Assembly (NCBI RefSeq): GCF_022968795.1
Contig: NZ_JALJRB010000035.1
Coordinates: forward strand, 1-47,336
Length of the DNA stretch: 47,336 nt
Source: Desulfatitalea alkaliphila
GTDB lineage: Bacteria > Desulfobacterota > Desulfobacteria > Desulfobacterales > Desulfosarcinaceae
Direction of reading: 5' to 3'
A program made the translations under genes and the position numbers. Below, one piece after another: positions 17,415 through 25,502 of this stretch. The notes under the pieces were generated by a model. It saw only the letters and a list, made by a program, of their open reading frames with translations, had not been told where the DNA came from and made no database searches. The number at the start of each line of letters is the position of its first letter. The first letter of the stretch is position 1.

Positions 17415-17609
17415 TCACATGACGTGGTTCCGGTGGATGAAGGCGTCCGGATTTCGACGCTGCCGGTTGACAGGGCGCATCTTGCCTCTGCTGAAATGCC
17501 CGCGGGGCGTGGCTTTGGCGCGGATCGAAAGCGGTTGCGGGCATGGTATGAGGATTGCAAGATTCGCGTTGGCGGTTAGCCGTTTCAATCTCCGCGCAAG
17601 GAAGGTGTT

Positions 17610-19025
17610 ATGTCTCGAATCAGAATGGGCCTGCCGGTCACCCTGTTTATCCTGTTGCTCCTTGTCGGCGCCGAACGGGTGCGGGCCGACGACGGCCGGT
17701 TCGCGATGCCTGGTGTGATCGCGCCCAATGTGCATTTTTGGATAAATGTGTTTGCCGGTTACGGCACAAACCAAGGCATCCTTCATGACAGCGAGGATCT
17801 GGGGCGCATCTACGGTGTGATCGACTTGATTGCCTATGATCAACCGGATCCGGCAAGAGAAAATCGCGAACGGATCCGGGCGGCCTTGGCCCATTATCGG
17901 GCGGTGCTGGAGCGGTTGGCGCGGCATCCCGATTGTGCACGCGCGGAGAGCCGGCGCTTGGCGGCGCTGTTCGCGCCCGAGGTCGATCCGCGTCAATACG
18001 CGGCAGCGGCGGCCCGACTGCGCTGTCAGATCGGTCAACGGGATCGTTTCGAGGCGGGTTTGATTCGATCCGGAGCATACATGGCGCAAATCCGGGAGAT
18101 TCTGCGCAGCCACGGCGTGCCCGAGGATCTGGCCTATTTGCCCCACGTGGAATCGGCCTTCGACCCGGAGGCGCGCAGCCATGTGGGGGCGCTCGGCATG
18201 TGGCAGTTCATGCCGGCCACCGGGCGGCGTTTCATGACCGTCGGATATGCCGTGGACGAGCGGCGCGATCCCATTACCGCCACCTACGCCGCCGCCGCTT
18301 TGCTCAGGGAGAATTACGCGCAGTTGGGCAGTTGGCCGCTGGCGATCACCGCTTACAACCACGGTACCAACGGTATGTTGCGCGCCAAGGCACAACATGG
18401 GGACGATTTCGAAGCCATTTACCGCAACTATCGTGCGCCGTCTTTCGGTTTCGCTTCCCGCAACTTTTACGCCGAGTTCCTTGCCGCCCGCCAGGTGGCG
18501 GCCAATTATCGGCTTCATTTTGGTGATCTGGATTTCGACCGTCCGGAGGCCGTTCGCACCTTGATTCTTGAAGGATATGCCGACTTCGATGACTTGAGCC
18601 GTTTTTTCGGAGTGGCGCCGGAGACGCTGCGGCGGATGAACCGCTCCTTGGGGCCGCCGATCCTGAGCGGTCGGCAACGGATTCCCAAGGGGTTCACCTT
18701 GCGACTGCCACTGCAAGCGCAGGACGCCATCACGGCCGCCGTTCCCGAACCGCTGCTGCACGCCGCCCAGGTGCCCAGCCGATATTATACGGTGCGGCCG
18801 GGCGACACCGCCTATCGCATCGCCCGCCGGCACGATGTTCCGGTCGCCGACTTGATCGCCATCAACGGGCTGGACCGCAATGCCACCATACGTCCGCGGC
18901 AGGTGTTGCGGATTCCGGGCCGAGGTGAACAGGTTCAGGCGGCGATGGTGCCGGCGGTTCTGGGTGTTGCGGAAGAGGGGGCGGCCGACACCGTCTGCGA
19001 CGGCACCCACCCCGAACCCATTTGA
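17610..19025 (+). CDS. Membrane-bound lytic murein transglycosylase D-like, SLT plus LysM
   Basis: Periplasmic peptidoglycan lytic transglycosylase of 471 aa. A signal peptide (MSRIRMGLPVTLFILLLLVG) precedes a helical N-terminal region, then the SLT fold: 'LAYLPHVESAFDPEARS' with catalytic Glu near 181, 'GALGMWQFMPATGRRFM' and 'AITAYNHGTNGM'. One C-terminal LysM domain (about 390-440, 'YYTVRPGDTAYRIARRH' to 'RPRQVLRIPG') would bind glycan chains. MltD homologs usually carry two or more LysM repeats, so this is a short version. No lipobox is seen. GGAAGG precedes the start. Its stop is 6 bp from the convergent glpD stop. Confidence 0.92.
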   Translation: MSRIRMGLPVTLFILLLLVGAERVRADDGRFAMPGVIAPNVHFWINVFAGYGTNQGILHDSEDLGRIYGVIDLIAYDQPDPARENRERIRAALAHYRAVLERLARHPDCARAESRRLAALFAPEVDPRQYAAAAARLRCQIGQRDRFEAGLIRSGAYMAQIREILRSHGVPEDLAYLPHVESAFDPEARSHVGALGMWQFMPATGRRFMTVGYAVDERRDPITATYAAAALLRENYAQLGSWPLAITAYNHGTNGMLRAKAQHGDDFEAIYRNYRAPSFGFASRNFYAEFLAARQVAANYRLHFGDLDFDRPEAVRTLILEGYADFDDLSRFFGVAPETLRRMNRSLGPPILSGRQRIPKGFTLRLPLQAQDAITAAVPEPLLHAAQVPSRYYTVRPGDTAYRIARRHDVPVADLIAINGLDRNATIRPRQVLRIPGRGEQVQAAMVPAVLGVAEEGAADTVCDGTHPEPI

Positions 19026-19031
19026 ACCGAT

Positions 19032-20603
19032 TCAGTCCGATCCTTCGGGCAGGTAGGTGGCGGCAAGTTGCTGGAACGCGGCCACTTGACGATCCCGCCA
19101 GGCGGCATCTCTCCCCAATTCTTTGGCCATCACGGCGGCCACCCCGGGGGCCATTTCCCATGCGGCGCGGGCATCCAGCAAGAGGCTGCGGGTGCGCCGC
19201 GCCAGAAAATCGTCCACGGTGCGCGCCGCCTCGAAGCGGACCGCCCAGAGCACTTCGCCGGCCAGGGTCGGCATGCGCGGATGGAGGCGCTCGCGCCGTG
19301 CGGGATCGGCATCCAGCAGGTCGTTGAGGGCCGGGGCGTCGGCACCGTAGAGGGCCAGCGGACCGAATTTTTCGGGCGTTTTATGGTAGCCGTGGATATT
19401 GAGGGATTTGGTGGCGCAGGAGCGCAAGGGCAGATCGGTCAAGGCCAGGGCGTGGTCGATGCACTCTTCGGCCATCTGGCGGTAGGTGGTCCATTTGCCG
19501 CCGGCGATGGTGATCATGCCCGAGCGGGAAATGTGGATGGTGTGGTCCCGTGAAAGGGTGGCCGTGGGGGCGTCCTCGGCCGCCTTGACCAGGGGGCGGA
19601 TGCCGGCGAACATGCTGCGGATGTCCTTCCGCGTGGGCACCTTCTCCAGGTAGGTGCCGGCGGTTTCCAGGATGAAGTCGATCTCCGGTGCCATCGGTCG
19701 CGGTTCAAGGTCGCATTGGGTGATGGGCGTATCGGTGGTGCCCACCAGGGTGGCGCCGAGGTAAGGAATGGCGAACATTACCCGGCCGTCCTTGGTGTGG
19801 GGGACCATGATGGCCGATTTGCCCGGCAGAAAGGATCCGTCGAAAACCAGGTGGATGCCTTGGCTGGGGGCGATCATGGCTTGGGCCTGCGCATCGTCCA
19901 TGTGGCGCACATCGTCGGCGAAGGGGCCGGTGGCGTTGATTACCACCTTGGCGCGGACATGGTGCACCTCGCCGGTCTCGGCATCCGTGAAGGTCGCCCC
20001 TTCGACATATCCCTGGTCGTCCTTGATCAGCCGGGTGACCGGCGCGTAGTTGATCACGGTGGCACCCTGGTGTGCGGCAGTGCGGGCCAGGTTGATCAGT
20101 AGGCGCGCATCGTCGAACTGGCCGTCATGATAGATGATACCGCCGCGCAAGCCTTCCTGGCGAATGTTGGGAATGCGCTCCAGGGTCTCTTGCTTGGAGA
20201 GCCGTTTGGAGGGTCCGAACCCGTAGCGACCGGCCAGCAGATCGTACACTTTGAGGCCGATACCGTAAAAAGGGGCTTCCCACCAGTCGTAATTGGGGAC
20301 CACGAAGGCCATGTCGTGGACCAGGTGGGGCGCGTTGGCCCGCAGGCAGCCCCGTTCTTTAAGGGCGTCCATCACCAGGGCGACATTGCCCTGCTGCAGG
20401 TAGCGCACGCCGCCGTGGATCAGCTTGGTGCTGCGGGAGGAGGTGCCCTTGCCGAAATCGTTCTGTTCGAGCAGCAGAATATCGTAGCCTCTCGCGGCGG
20501 CATCCACCGCAATGCCCACGCCCGTGGCACCGCCGCCGATCACCAGCATGTCCCATGGCGAAGTGCGGGCGGCCACCCGGCTCATCATTTCAGATCGATT
20601 CAT
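19032..20603 (-). CDS. glpD: FAD-dependent glycerol-3-phosphate dehydrogenase
   Basis: Membrane-associated flavoenzyme of 523 aa that oxidises sn-glycerol 3-phosphate to dihydroxyacetone phosphate and passes electrons to quinone. The FAD-binding Rossmann motif 'DMLVIGGGATGVGIAVDAA' is near residue 18; the family signatures 'FGKGTSSRSTKLIHGGVRYL', 'DGQFDDARLLINLA' and 'GGKWTTYRQMAEE' follow, and a C-terminal helical GlpD domain covers about 390-520. AAGAGGAA lies ahead of the ATG. The length is normal. No glpK or glpF is adjacent, so glycerol or phospholipid head-group turnover cannot be told apart from context. Confidence 0.94.
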   Translation of the reverse strand: MNRSEMMSRVAARTSPWDMLVIGGGATGVGIAVDAAARGYDILLLEQNDFGKGTSSRSTKLIHGGVRYLQQGNVALVMDALKERGCLRANAPHLVHDMAFVVPNYDWWEAPFYGIGLKVYDLLAGRYGFGPSKRLSKQETLERIPNIRQEGLRGGIIYHDGQFDDARLLINLARTAAHQGATVINYAPVTRLIKDDQGYVEGATFTDAETGEVHHVRAKVVINATGPFADDVRHMDDAQAQAMIAPSQGIHLVFDGSFLPGKSAIMVPHTKDGRVMFAIPYLGATLVGTTDTPITQCDLEPRPMAPEIDFILETAGTYLEKVPTRKDIRSMFAGIRPLVKAAEDAPTATLSRDHTIHISRSGMITIAGGKWTTYRQMAEECIDHALALTDLPLRSCATKSLNIHGYHKTPEKFGPLALYGADAPALNDLLDADPARRERLHPRMPTLAGEVLWAVRFEAARTVDDFLARRTRSLLLDARAAWEMAPGVAAVMAKELGRDAAWRDRQVAAFQQLAATYLPEGSD

Positions 20604-20945
20604 AGCCTGTTCCTCTTTTCATCCCTTGTGGCGGGGTTCGGCGCTTGGGGCCGGACCATCATCGGCTTTGTACGAATGGTAACTTGGAACCGTCGAGGTG
20701 CGCAAGGGGAAGGAAGGAAAGAAAAATGGACAAGGGAGATGCGGCGACATTGCCGGTCGACCCATCGGGTGGTTGCCGGAGTGGCATGAGGTTTGCGTAT
20801 TGTAGATGTCACATGGAACGGAAGAGGGTTTCATGAAGACCATGAATATCGTTAAGTGATTGTTGTTGCTATGTTTATGGCAACTGTGCGGATACGGGAA
20901 ACACTCTCAAAATGAGTAGCCGACGACACAAAGGTGTGAAACGAA
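20604..20945. other. Intergenic region between divergent glpD and PilZ genes
   Basis: About 340 bp with no credible gene. It must hold the glpD promoter (minus) and the PilZ promoter (plus). A TACAAT hexamer on the minus strand near 20800 is a possible -10, but no matching -35 is convincing. Confidence 0.45.
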
Positions 20946-21344
20946 ATGCTGGATCTGCGTAGAAAACATATGCGAACGGGAATGGAACTGCGGGCCTATC
21001 CGCGCATTGAGTTGCGTGCGCCCGTCACCCTTATCGGTAACGATTCACCGGCGCAGTTGATCGAGTTCAGTCTCGGTGGATTCTTCATCGAGATCGATAC
21101 GGTCGCCCTGCCCAAGGTCGGGCAGCGGTTGAGCGTCGTGCTGCAACTGCCCGGCGAGCGCAACGGCCTGAGTGCCAGGGTCGAGGTGGTCTATAGCGAC
21201 GTTGACGGTTTCGGTTGTCGCTTGCTTCAGCCCACGCCGGAGTTGCGGCGGGCGCTGCACAATTGCTTTCACATTTTCTCCGAAACCCTGCCCGTGGCGG
21301 ACAGTGTTGCGAATCGGTTGCCATATCTCTCCGTGGCGGCTTAG
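20946..21344 (+). CDS. PilZ-domain protein
   Basis: Single-domain protein of 132 aa. The c-di-GMP-binding features are 'RAYPRIELRAPV' (the RxxxR motif) and 'EFSLGGFF', which fits the [D/N]-x-S-x-x-G motif except that Glu replaces Asp/Asn. The beta-barrel continues to 'DGFGCRLLQPTPELR'. The start is uncertain: the first ATG has no clear ribosome site, and internal Met codons at residues 9 and 13 would still leave the RxxxR motif intact. It may report c-di-GMP to motility or surface systems, perhaps supplied by the GGDEF protein in this window. Confidence 0.8.
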   Translation: MLDLRRKHMRTGMELRAYPRIELRAPVTLIGNDSPAQLIEFSLGGFFIEIDTVALPKVGQRLSVVLQLPGERNGLSARVEVVYSDVDGFGCRLLQPTPELRRALHNCFHIFSETLPVADSVANRLPYLSVAA

Positions 21345-21364
21345 GGCGAGCCCTTAGCCCAACC

Positions 21365-23569
21365 TCAATTGTCCCATTGTCGCTCCGACGTTGACTGCCC
21401 GGCGGCCGTTTTCTGGAAAGCGTGATAGGCCGCCGTTTTGGCCAGGGCTGACAGGGCGCGATCCAACCCCTCATACACCGGCACCCCCGCCTCCTTGAGC
21501 GTGGCTTCCAAGCGCTCGCGGGAGGCCTGGATGGCCGGGTTGGGCTGGTACTGGCGCCAGGCCACCACCAGGGGTTTGCCGTTGAGATATTGTCGGGCTT
21601 GATGGGCGACAAAGGCGGCGATCTTGTCGATGTGAGCGCCCGCTTCCATGTTTTGCAACCAGTCCAGGTGCAAGGAGAGAACGAACATGTCCAAGTCGTC
21701 CGCCTGCGCCAGCAACTGTAATGTCGGTCCCAGCAACTCCAGTTGAAGCAGCACAATGTGGGCGTCGATGGGATTGCGGATCATGTTGCCGGCCGGCGGG
21801 ATGAAGCGGCGCAGCTGCTGCATCATTTCGTCCGTCAGGGCCGGTAGGGCCAACCCCACCCGGCTGCAACTGTCCGCGGCCGCCACACCGATGCCGCCGC
21901 CGGTACCCAATATGGCGACATTCCGGCCATGGCACGGGGGAAGGTAGTGCAAGGCCGCCGCCACTTCGGCCATCTCATCCAGGGTCGCCACCGGGACGGC
22001 ACCGGTTTGCCGGAAAAAGGCGCGCCAGATCTTCTCGCCGCCGGCCATGGAACCGGTGTGGGAGGCCACGGTGCGGGCCCCCGATGCGGTCATCCCCCCT
22101 TTGAGGATCACGATGGGTTTGGTGCGGTTGATGGCTGTCACCTGTTCGCGCAGCAGGCGGCCGTCCTTGACGCCTTCCAGGTACATGGCGATGATGCGGG
22201 TTTCGTCGTCCTGGGCCAGGTAGGCCAGAAAGTCGGTACTGTCCAGGGTCAGGGCGTTGCCGTAGCTGAACACTTTGCTGAAGTGGAGCCCGAATTTGCG
22301 GACGGCGATGTTGCAGAAATCCTGGGCATGGCCGCCGGACTGACTGACAAAGGCCAGTGGGCCGCTTATGTCCGAGGCATTCACCCAAGTGAGCAGCCGC
22401 GACGCGGGCACATGGATGCCCATGCAGTTGGGCCCCACCACATGCAGCGCGCCTTCCGCGGCGATGGCCGCCAGCTCTTCCTGCAACCGGATGCCTTCCG
22501 GCTCGCCGGTCTCTTTAAAACCCGAGGAGAAAATGTGTACCCTTTGGTTGCCCGATGCGACGCAGTCCCGCAAGGCGGCGGGCACCCGTGGGCCCGGTAC
22601 GGAGATGACCACCAGGTCCACCGGTTCGGGCAGGCTGACCAGATCGGGATAGGTTTGCACACCGTCGATTTCCGGCGTGTTGGGGTTGATGGGATAGAGA
22701 TTGCCGGGAAAGCCGAAATTGCGGATGCAGCCGTACATGCCGGGAAATCCGTCCGGCTTGGGTCGCGAAGCCCCCACCACGGCAATGGAGCGGGGCCGGC
22801 ACATGCGGTCCAAGGCGGCAATGATCGCTTGGGCGTCCTGACGTCGGGCTTCCGGAGCGGGGGATGCTGGATCGGGCGTGCTTTGCGCGGCGGTCAACAC
22901 CACCAGGGCGTCCACGGCGGTCAAGCGGCCGTCCGCCCCGACAATCAGTGGATTGATATCCACCTCCGCGATCTGCGGGTGGTCCATGGCAAGGCGCGAG
23001 AGCCCGGTGAGGGTAGTGGCCAGTTGGTCCCGATCCACCGCCGCCTCGCCGCGAAAGGCCTCGAGAATGGCGGCCGCGGTCAACTCCTCGGCCATCTGCA
23101 GCGCTTGCCGTTCATCGATGGGGGCGATGCGAAACACCACATCGCCGATGGCCTCGGTGAAGATGCCGCCCAGGCCGAACATCACCACCGGACCGAATTG
23201 GGCATCGCGAAACAGGCCGGCTACCAATTCCCGCCGCCCGACCACCATGGGTTGGAGCAAGCACCCCTGCCAATCGTCGCCGCCGGCGGTGCGGATCGCC
23301 GCGAAGGCTTCCCGGACGGCATCCGCGCTGTCGAGCCCGATGTGCACCAGGTTGCGTTCGGTCTTGTGCGTCAGTCGGTCGCCGACCCCCTTGAGCACCA
23401 CGGGGAAGCCCAAGGCCGCGGCATGGCGGCAGGCTTCGTCGGCGTTGTGCAGCACCGTTTCGCGAACCACCGGGATACCATAGTCTGCCAGCAACTGTTT
23501 CGACACCGCCTCGTTCAGCGTGTGTCGACCCGCTTGTCGAAATTCTGCTATTTGATGTGCCGTGTTCAC
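21365..23569 (-). CDS. Acyl-CoA synthetase (ADP-forming), beta-alpha fusion
   Basis: Fused NDP-forming acyl/acetyl-CoA synthetase of 734 aa that interconverts acyl-CoA + ADP + phosphate with acid + CoA + ATP. The ATP-grasp (beta) half comes first ('FPVVLKGVGDRLTHKTE', 'GVGDRL', 'AEVDINPLIVG', about 15-235). The CoA-binding Rossmann half follows from about 258 ('SIAVVGASRPKPDGFPGM'), then the succinyl-CoA ligase-like part with 'VVGPNCMGIHVP', 'FVSQSGGHAQDF' and the phospho-His motif 'ASHTGSMAGGE' near 504. A GTG start is preferred: it has AAGGGG six bases ahead and matches where homologs begin; ATG codons at 23606 and 23638 are alternatives. It could make ATP from acetate or aromatic/branched acyl-CoA; the substrate is not readable. 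Confidence 0.9.
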   Translation of the reverse strand: MNTAHQIAEFRQAGRHTLNEAVSKQLLADYGIPVVRETVLHNADEACRHAAALGFPVVLKGVGDRLTHKTERNLVHIGLDSADAVREAFAAIRTAGGDDWQGCLLQPMVVGRRELVAGLFRDAQFGPVVMFGLGGIFTEAIGDVVFRIAPIDERQALQMAEELTAAAILEAFRGEAAVDRDQLATTLTGLSRLAMDHPQIAEVDINPLIVGADGRLTAVDALVVLTAAQSTPDPASPAPEARRQDAQAIIAALDRMCRPRSIAVVGASRPKPDGFPGMYGCIRNFGFPGNLYPINPNTPEIDGVQTYPDLVSLPEPVDLVVISVPGPRVPAALRDCVASGNQRVHIFSSGFKETGEPEGIRLQEELAAIAAEGALHVVGPNCMGIHVPASRLLTWVNASDISGPLAFVSQSGGHAQDFCNIAVRKFGLHFSKVFSYGNALTLDSTDFLAYLAQDDETRIIAMYLEGVKDGRLLREQVTAINRTKPIVILKGGMTASGARTVASHTGSMAGGEKIWRAFFRQTGAVPVATLDEMAEVAAALHYLPPCHGRNVAILGTGGGIGVAAADSCSRVGLALPALTDEMMQQLRRFIPPAGNMIRNPIDAHIVLLQLELLGPTLQLLAQADDLDMFVLSLHLDWLQNMEAGAHIDKIAAFVAHQARQYLNGKPLVVAWRQYQPNPAIQASRERLEATLKEAGVPVYEGLDRALSALAKTAAYHAFQKTAAGQSTSERQWDN

Positions 23570-23920
23570 TGAGCGCCCCTTCGATTGTGCAATATGGTCG
23601 AACATTGTGCGATGATACGACAGCATTTGAGCCGCCATTGCTTTTTGCAGGCTAATTTAAAGCGGGGGGGTTGTCAATTGGATATGCCAATGGATTGAAG
23701 CGTTAAGCGCCCATGGGAAACCCAGAGCCGGGGTAAGCATGGCAGATCACGAAAAGGGGGGCGGAAGGGCGGCGCGCGCAAAACGGCACAAGAATCGGCC
23801 TTGCCGGTGAGGGGCGTGCCGTAGTATAGGCCGCCATTGTGACAGGGCCCTTGGCCCCGAATGGATCAAAGGTGATCGCCGGCGGACCGGGCCGGTCGAC
23901 CTTCTACTCCGGGAGATGGC

Positions 23921-24202
23921 ATGACCCGACGTTCGAGATACCAAAAACCATCCCGCAGCGGTGGCAAACGACCGCTGACCTTTCGCTATCTCTTTTTCTA
24001 CGCACTTTTCTGGCCGGACACCTACCGCATGCTCATCGGCTTGGCCGTCGGTTTCGTGTCGGCCCCCTTGCTGTACACGGACGACACCGGCCTTGGGACG
24101 AAACTACTGCTTTTTCTCATGATCGCCACCATCGGCTATGCCGTTTCGGGGATACCCGCACGCGCCATCGCCGCTTTCTTTCGGCGGCGCATCTTGCGTT
24201 AG
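23921..24202 (+). CDS. Small membrane protein, hypothetical (93 aa)
   Basis: A 93-aa protein with a basic N-terminus ('MTRRSRYQKPSRSGGKRPL') and two predicted TM segments (about 37-52 'MLIGLAVGFVSAPLLY' and 61-78 'KLLLFLMIATIGYAVSGI'), ending in a basic tail ('FFRRRILR'). GGGAGA stands five bases before the ATG. Both ends are predicted cytoplasmic by the positive-inside rule. No family recognised; it stands alone. Confidence 0.6.
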   Translation: MTRRSRYQKPSRSGGKRPLTFRYLFFYALFWPDTYRMLIGLAVGFVSAPLLYTDDTGLGTKLLLFLMIATIGYAVSGIPARAIAAFFRRRILR

Positions 24203-24393
24203 GTGTGTGCGCGAAGACAGATGGCCCGTTGATCCATCTCCGTTTGCCCCCCTGCCCGTCCGAGGACGCTGTACGCAGCAACACCCACCTTGACAACTTT
24301 CCGGAAGCCATTAGCCTATCCATATGAGCGGAGTAAACCACTATTGAACGAGCCGCTCTGTACAAAGCGCAAGTACTGAAGGAGGATAATCCC

Positions 24394-24588
24394 ATGAAAC
24401 ATATGCCATCCAGAGATACCACCGGAAAATGCAGAGGCGAGTGCCGCGATCGTGTTTTCGAGGGCGAGCGGGAGCGTCAGGCTCGGATCGATGCCAGCCG
24501 CTTCGGATACAGTGGTCCCGCTCCCAGCAGCCCTTCCTGGACTTCCAGCCGCAACGATCCACCGGGCGCCTTGGGCGGTCGCGTCTAA
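24394..24588 (+). CDS. Small hydrophilic hypothetical protein (64 aa)
   Basis: A 64-aa protein with a strong AAGGAGG ribosome site eight bases before the ATG and a terminator 30 bp after its stop, so it looks like a complete monocistronic gene. It has one Cys pair ('CRGEC'), a charged middle ('RVFEGERERQARIDASRFG') and a Ser/Pro-rich tail. No TM or signal. It is not recognised. Confidence 0.55.
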   Translation: MKHMPSRDTTGKCRGECRDRVFEGERERQARIDASRFGYSGPAPSSPSWTSSRNDPPGALGGRV

Positions 24589-24618
24589 GCGGACACCTGC
24601 TATACCCATCGACTGCAC

Positions 24619-24660
24619 ACCGGCCGGGGCGGTTATTGCCGTCCCGGCCGGTTTATATTT
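24619..24660 (+). terminator. Rho-independent terminator after the 64-aa protein gene
   Basis: Stem ACCGGCCGGG (24619-24628) pairs with CCCGGCCGGT (24643-24652); the inner GCGG/CCGT can extend it. A T-rich tail (TTATATTTT) follows. Confidence 0.8.
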
Positions 24661-24709
24661 TCATAACACCCGCCACCCCCCAACCATCTCTAACCGATAG
24701 AATTCCTTC

Positions 24710-24741
24710 AACTTAAAACTTAAAACTTTAAACTTGAAACT
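24710..24741. repeat. AT-rich direct repeat of AAACTT units
   Basis: Four imperfect copies of TTAAAACT/TTGAAACT in a row in otherwise GC-rich noncoding DNA between the terminator and the NUDIX gene. Confidence 0.6.
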
Positions 24742-24929
24742 GCCCGCCAGGGGAAGGCGCCGCAGGACAATGGCTACTGATCAAAATCCTTTCCACTTGA
24801 TTTATACATGCGATTGCCTTGCGGGACGGATGTATCGAGGTTGCCAAACGGACCGAAAATATGGCATCCATGCTTTTCGGCATCGACCACCTATTTATCG
24901 CAAGAATGCCGGGAAGGAGTCGCCAAGCG

Positions 24930-25469
24930 ATGAATTTTTGTTCAAATTGCGGCGGCCGGGTTCACCTGCAAGTGCCCACCGGCGATGACCGGCCGCGCCA
25001 TGTGTGTCAGGCGTGCGGGATGGTTCACTATCGCAATCCGCTAATGGTGGTGGGTTGCATTCCCCAGTGGGAAGACCGGATTCTGCTTTGCCGCCGCAAC
25101 ATCGAGCCCCGTAAAGGCAAATGGACCCTGCCGGCGGGCTACCTGGAAAACGGCGAGACGGTGATAGAGGGCGCCCGGCGGGAGACCTGGGAGGAGGCCG
25201 GCAGCCGGGTGGCGGATTTGGCGCCCTATCTGCTGTTCGACATTGTCTACGTCAACCAGGTTTACTTGATGTTCCGGGCGCAGATGGAGACGCCGGACTA
25301 TTGCACCACCGACGAGAGTTCGGAAGTGGCCCTGTTTCACGAAACGGAGATACCTTGGCACGACATCGCCTTCCGGGTCATGGAAAAGACGCTGGCCCGC
25401 TATTTCGAGGATCGTTCGGTAGGCCGGTATCCGTTTCGGATTCGCCAGGTCACGCGGGCCCGGCAATGA
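24930..25469 (+). CDS. NUDIX hydrolase with N-terminal zinc ribbon
   Basis: Pyrophosphohydrolase of 179 aa. An N-terminal zinc ribbon has two CxxC pairs ('CSNCGG', 'CQACGM'), followed by a NUDIX fold with the full box 'GYLENGETVIEGARRETWEE', fitting G-x5-E-x7-R-E-U-x-E-E-x-G-U. Members of this ribbon-NUDIX group act on nucleotide diphosphate derivatives such as ADP-ribose; the exact substrate is unknown. The start MNFCSNC was chosen because it has AAGGAG ten bases upstream and puts the ribbon at the N-terminus; the longer frame is noncoding-like. The ASKHA gene begins 33 bp later, so they may share a transcript. Confidence 0.9.
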   Translation: MNFCSNCGGRVHLQVPTGDDRPRHVCQACGMVHYRNPLMVVGCIPQWEDRILLCRRNIEPRKGKWTLPAGYLENGETVIEGARRETWEEAGSRVADLAPYLLFDIVYVNQVYLMFRAQMETPDYCTTDESSEVALFHETEIPWHDIAFRVMEKTLARYFEDRSVGRYPFRIRQVTRARQ

Positions 25470-25502
25470 GTGCCGTCTGCCGATGGAAAGGATGAGGAGC
25501 GC

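Noticed and set aside
25352-25372. Sigma-54-like TGGCAC inside the NUDIX gene
   Set aside because: Within coding sequence and without a correct -12 element.
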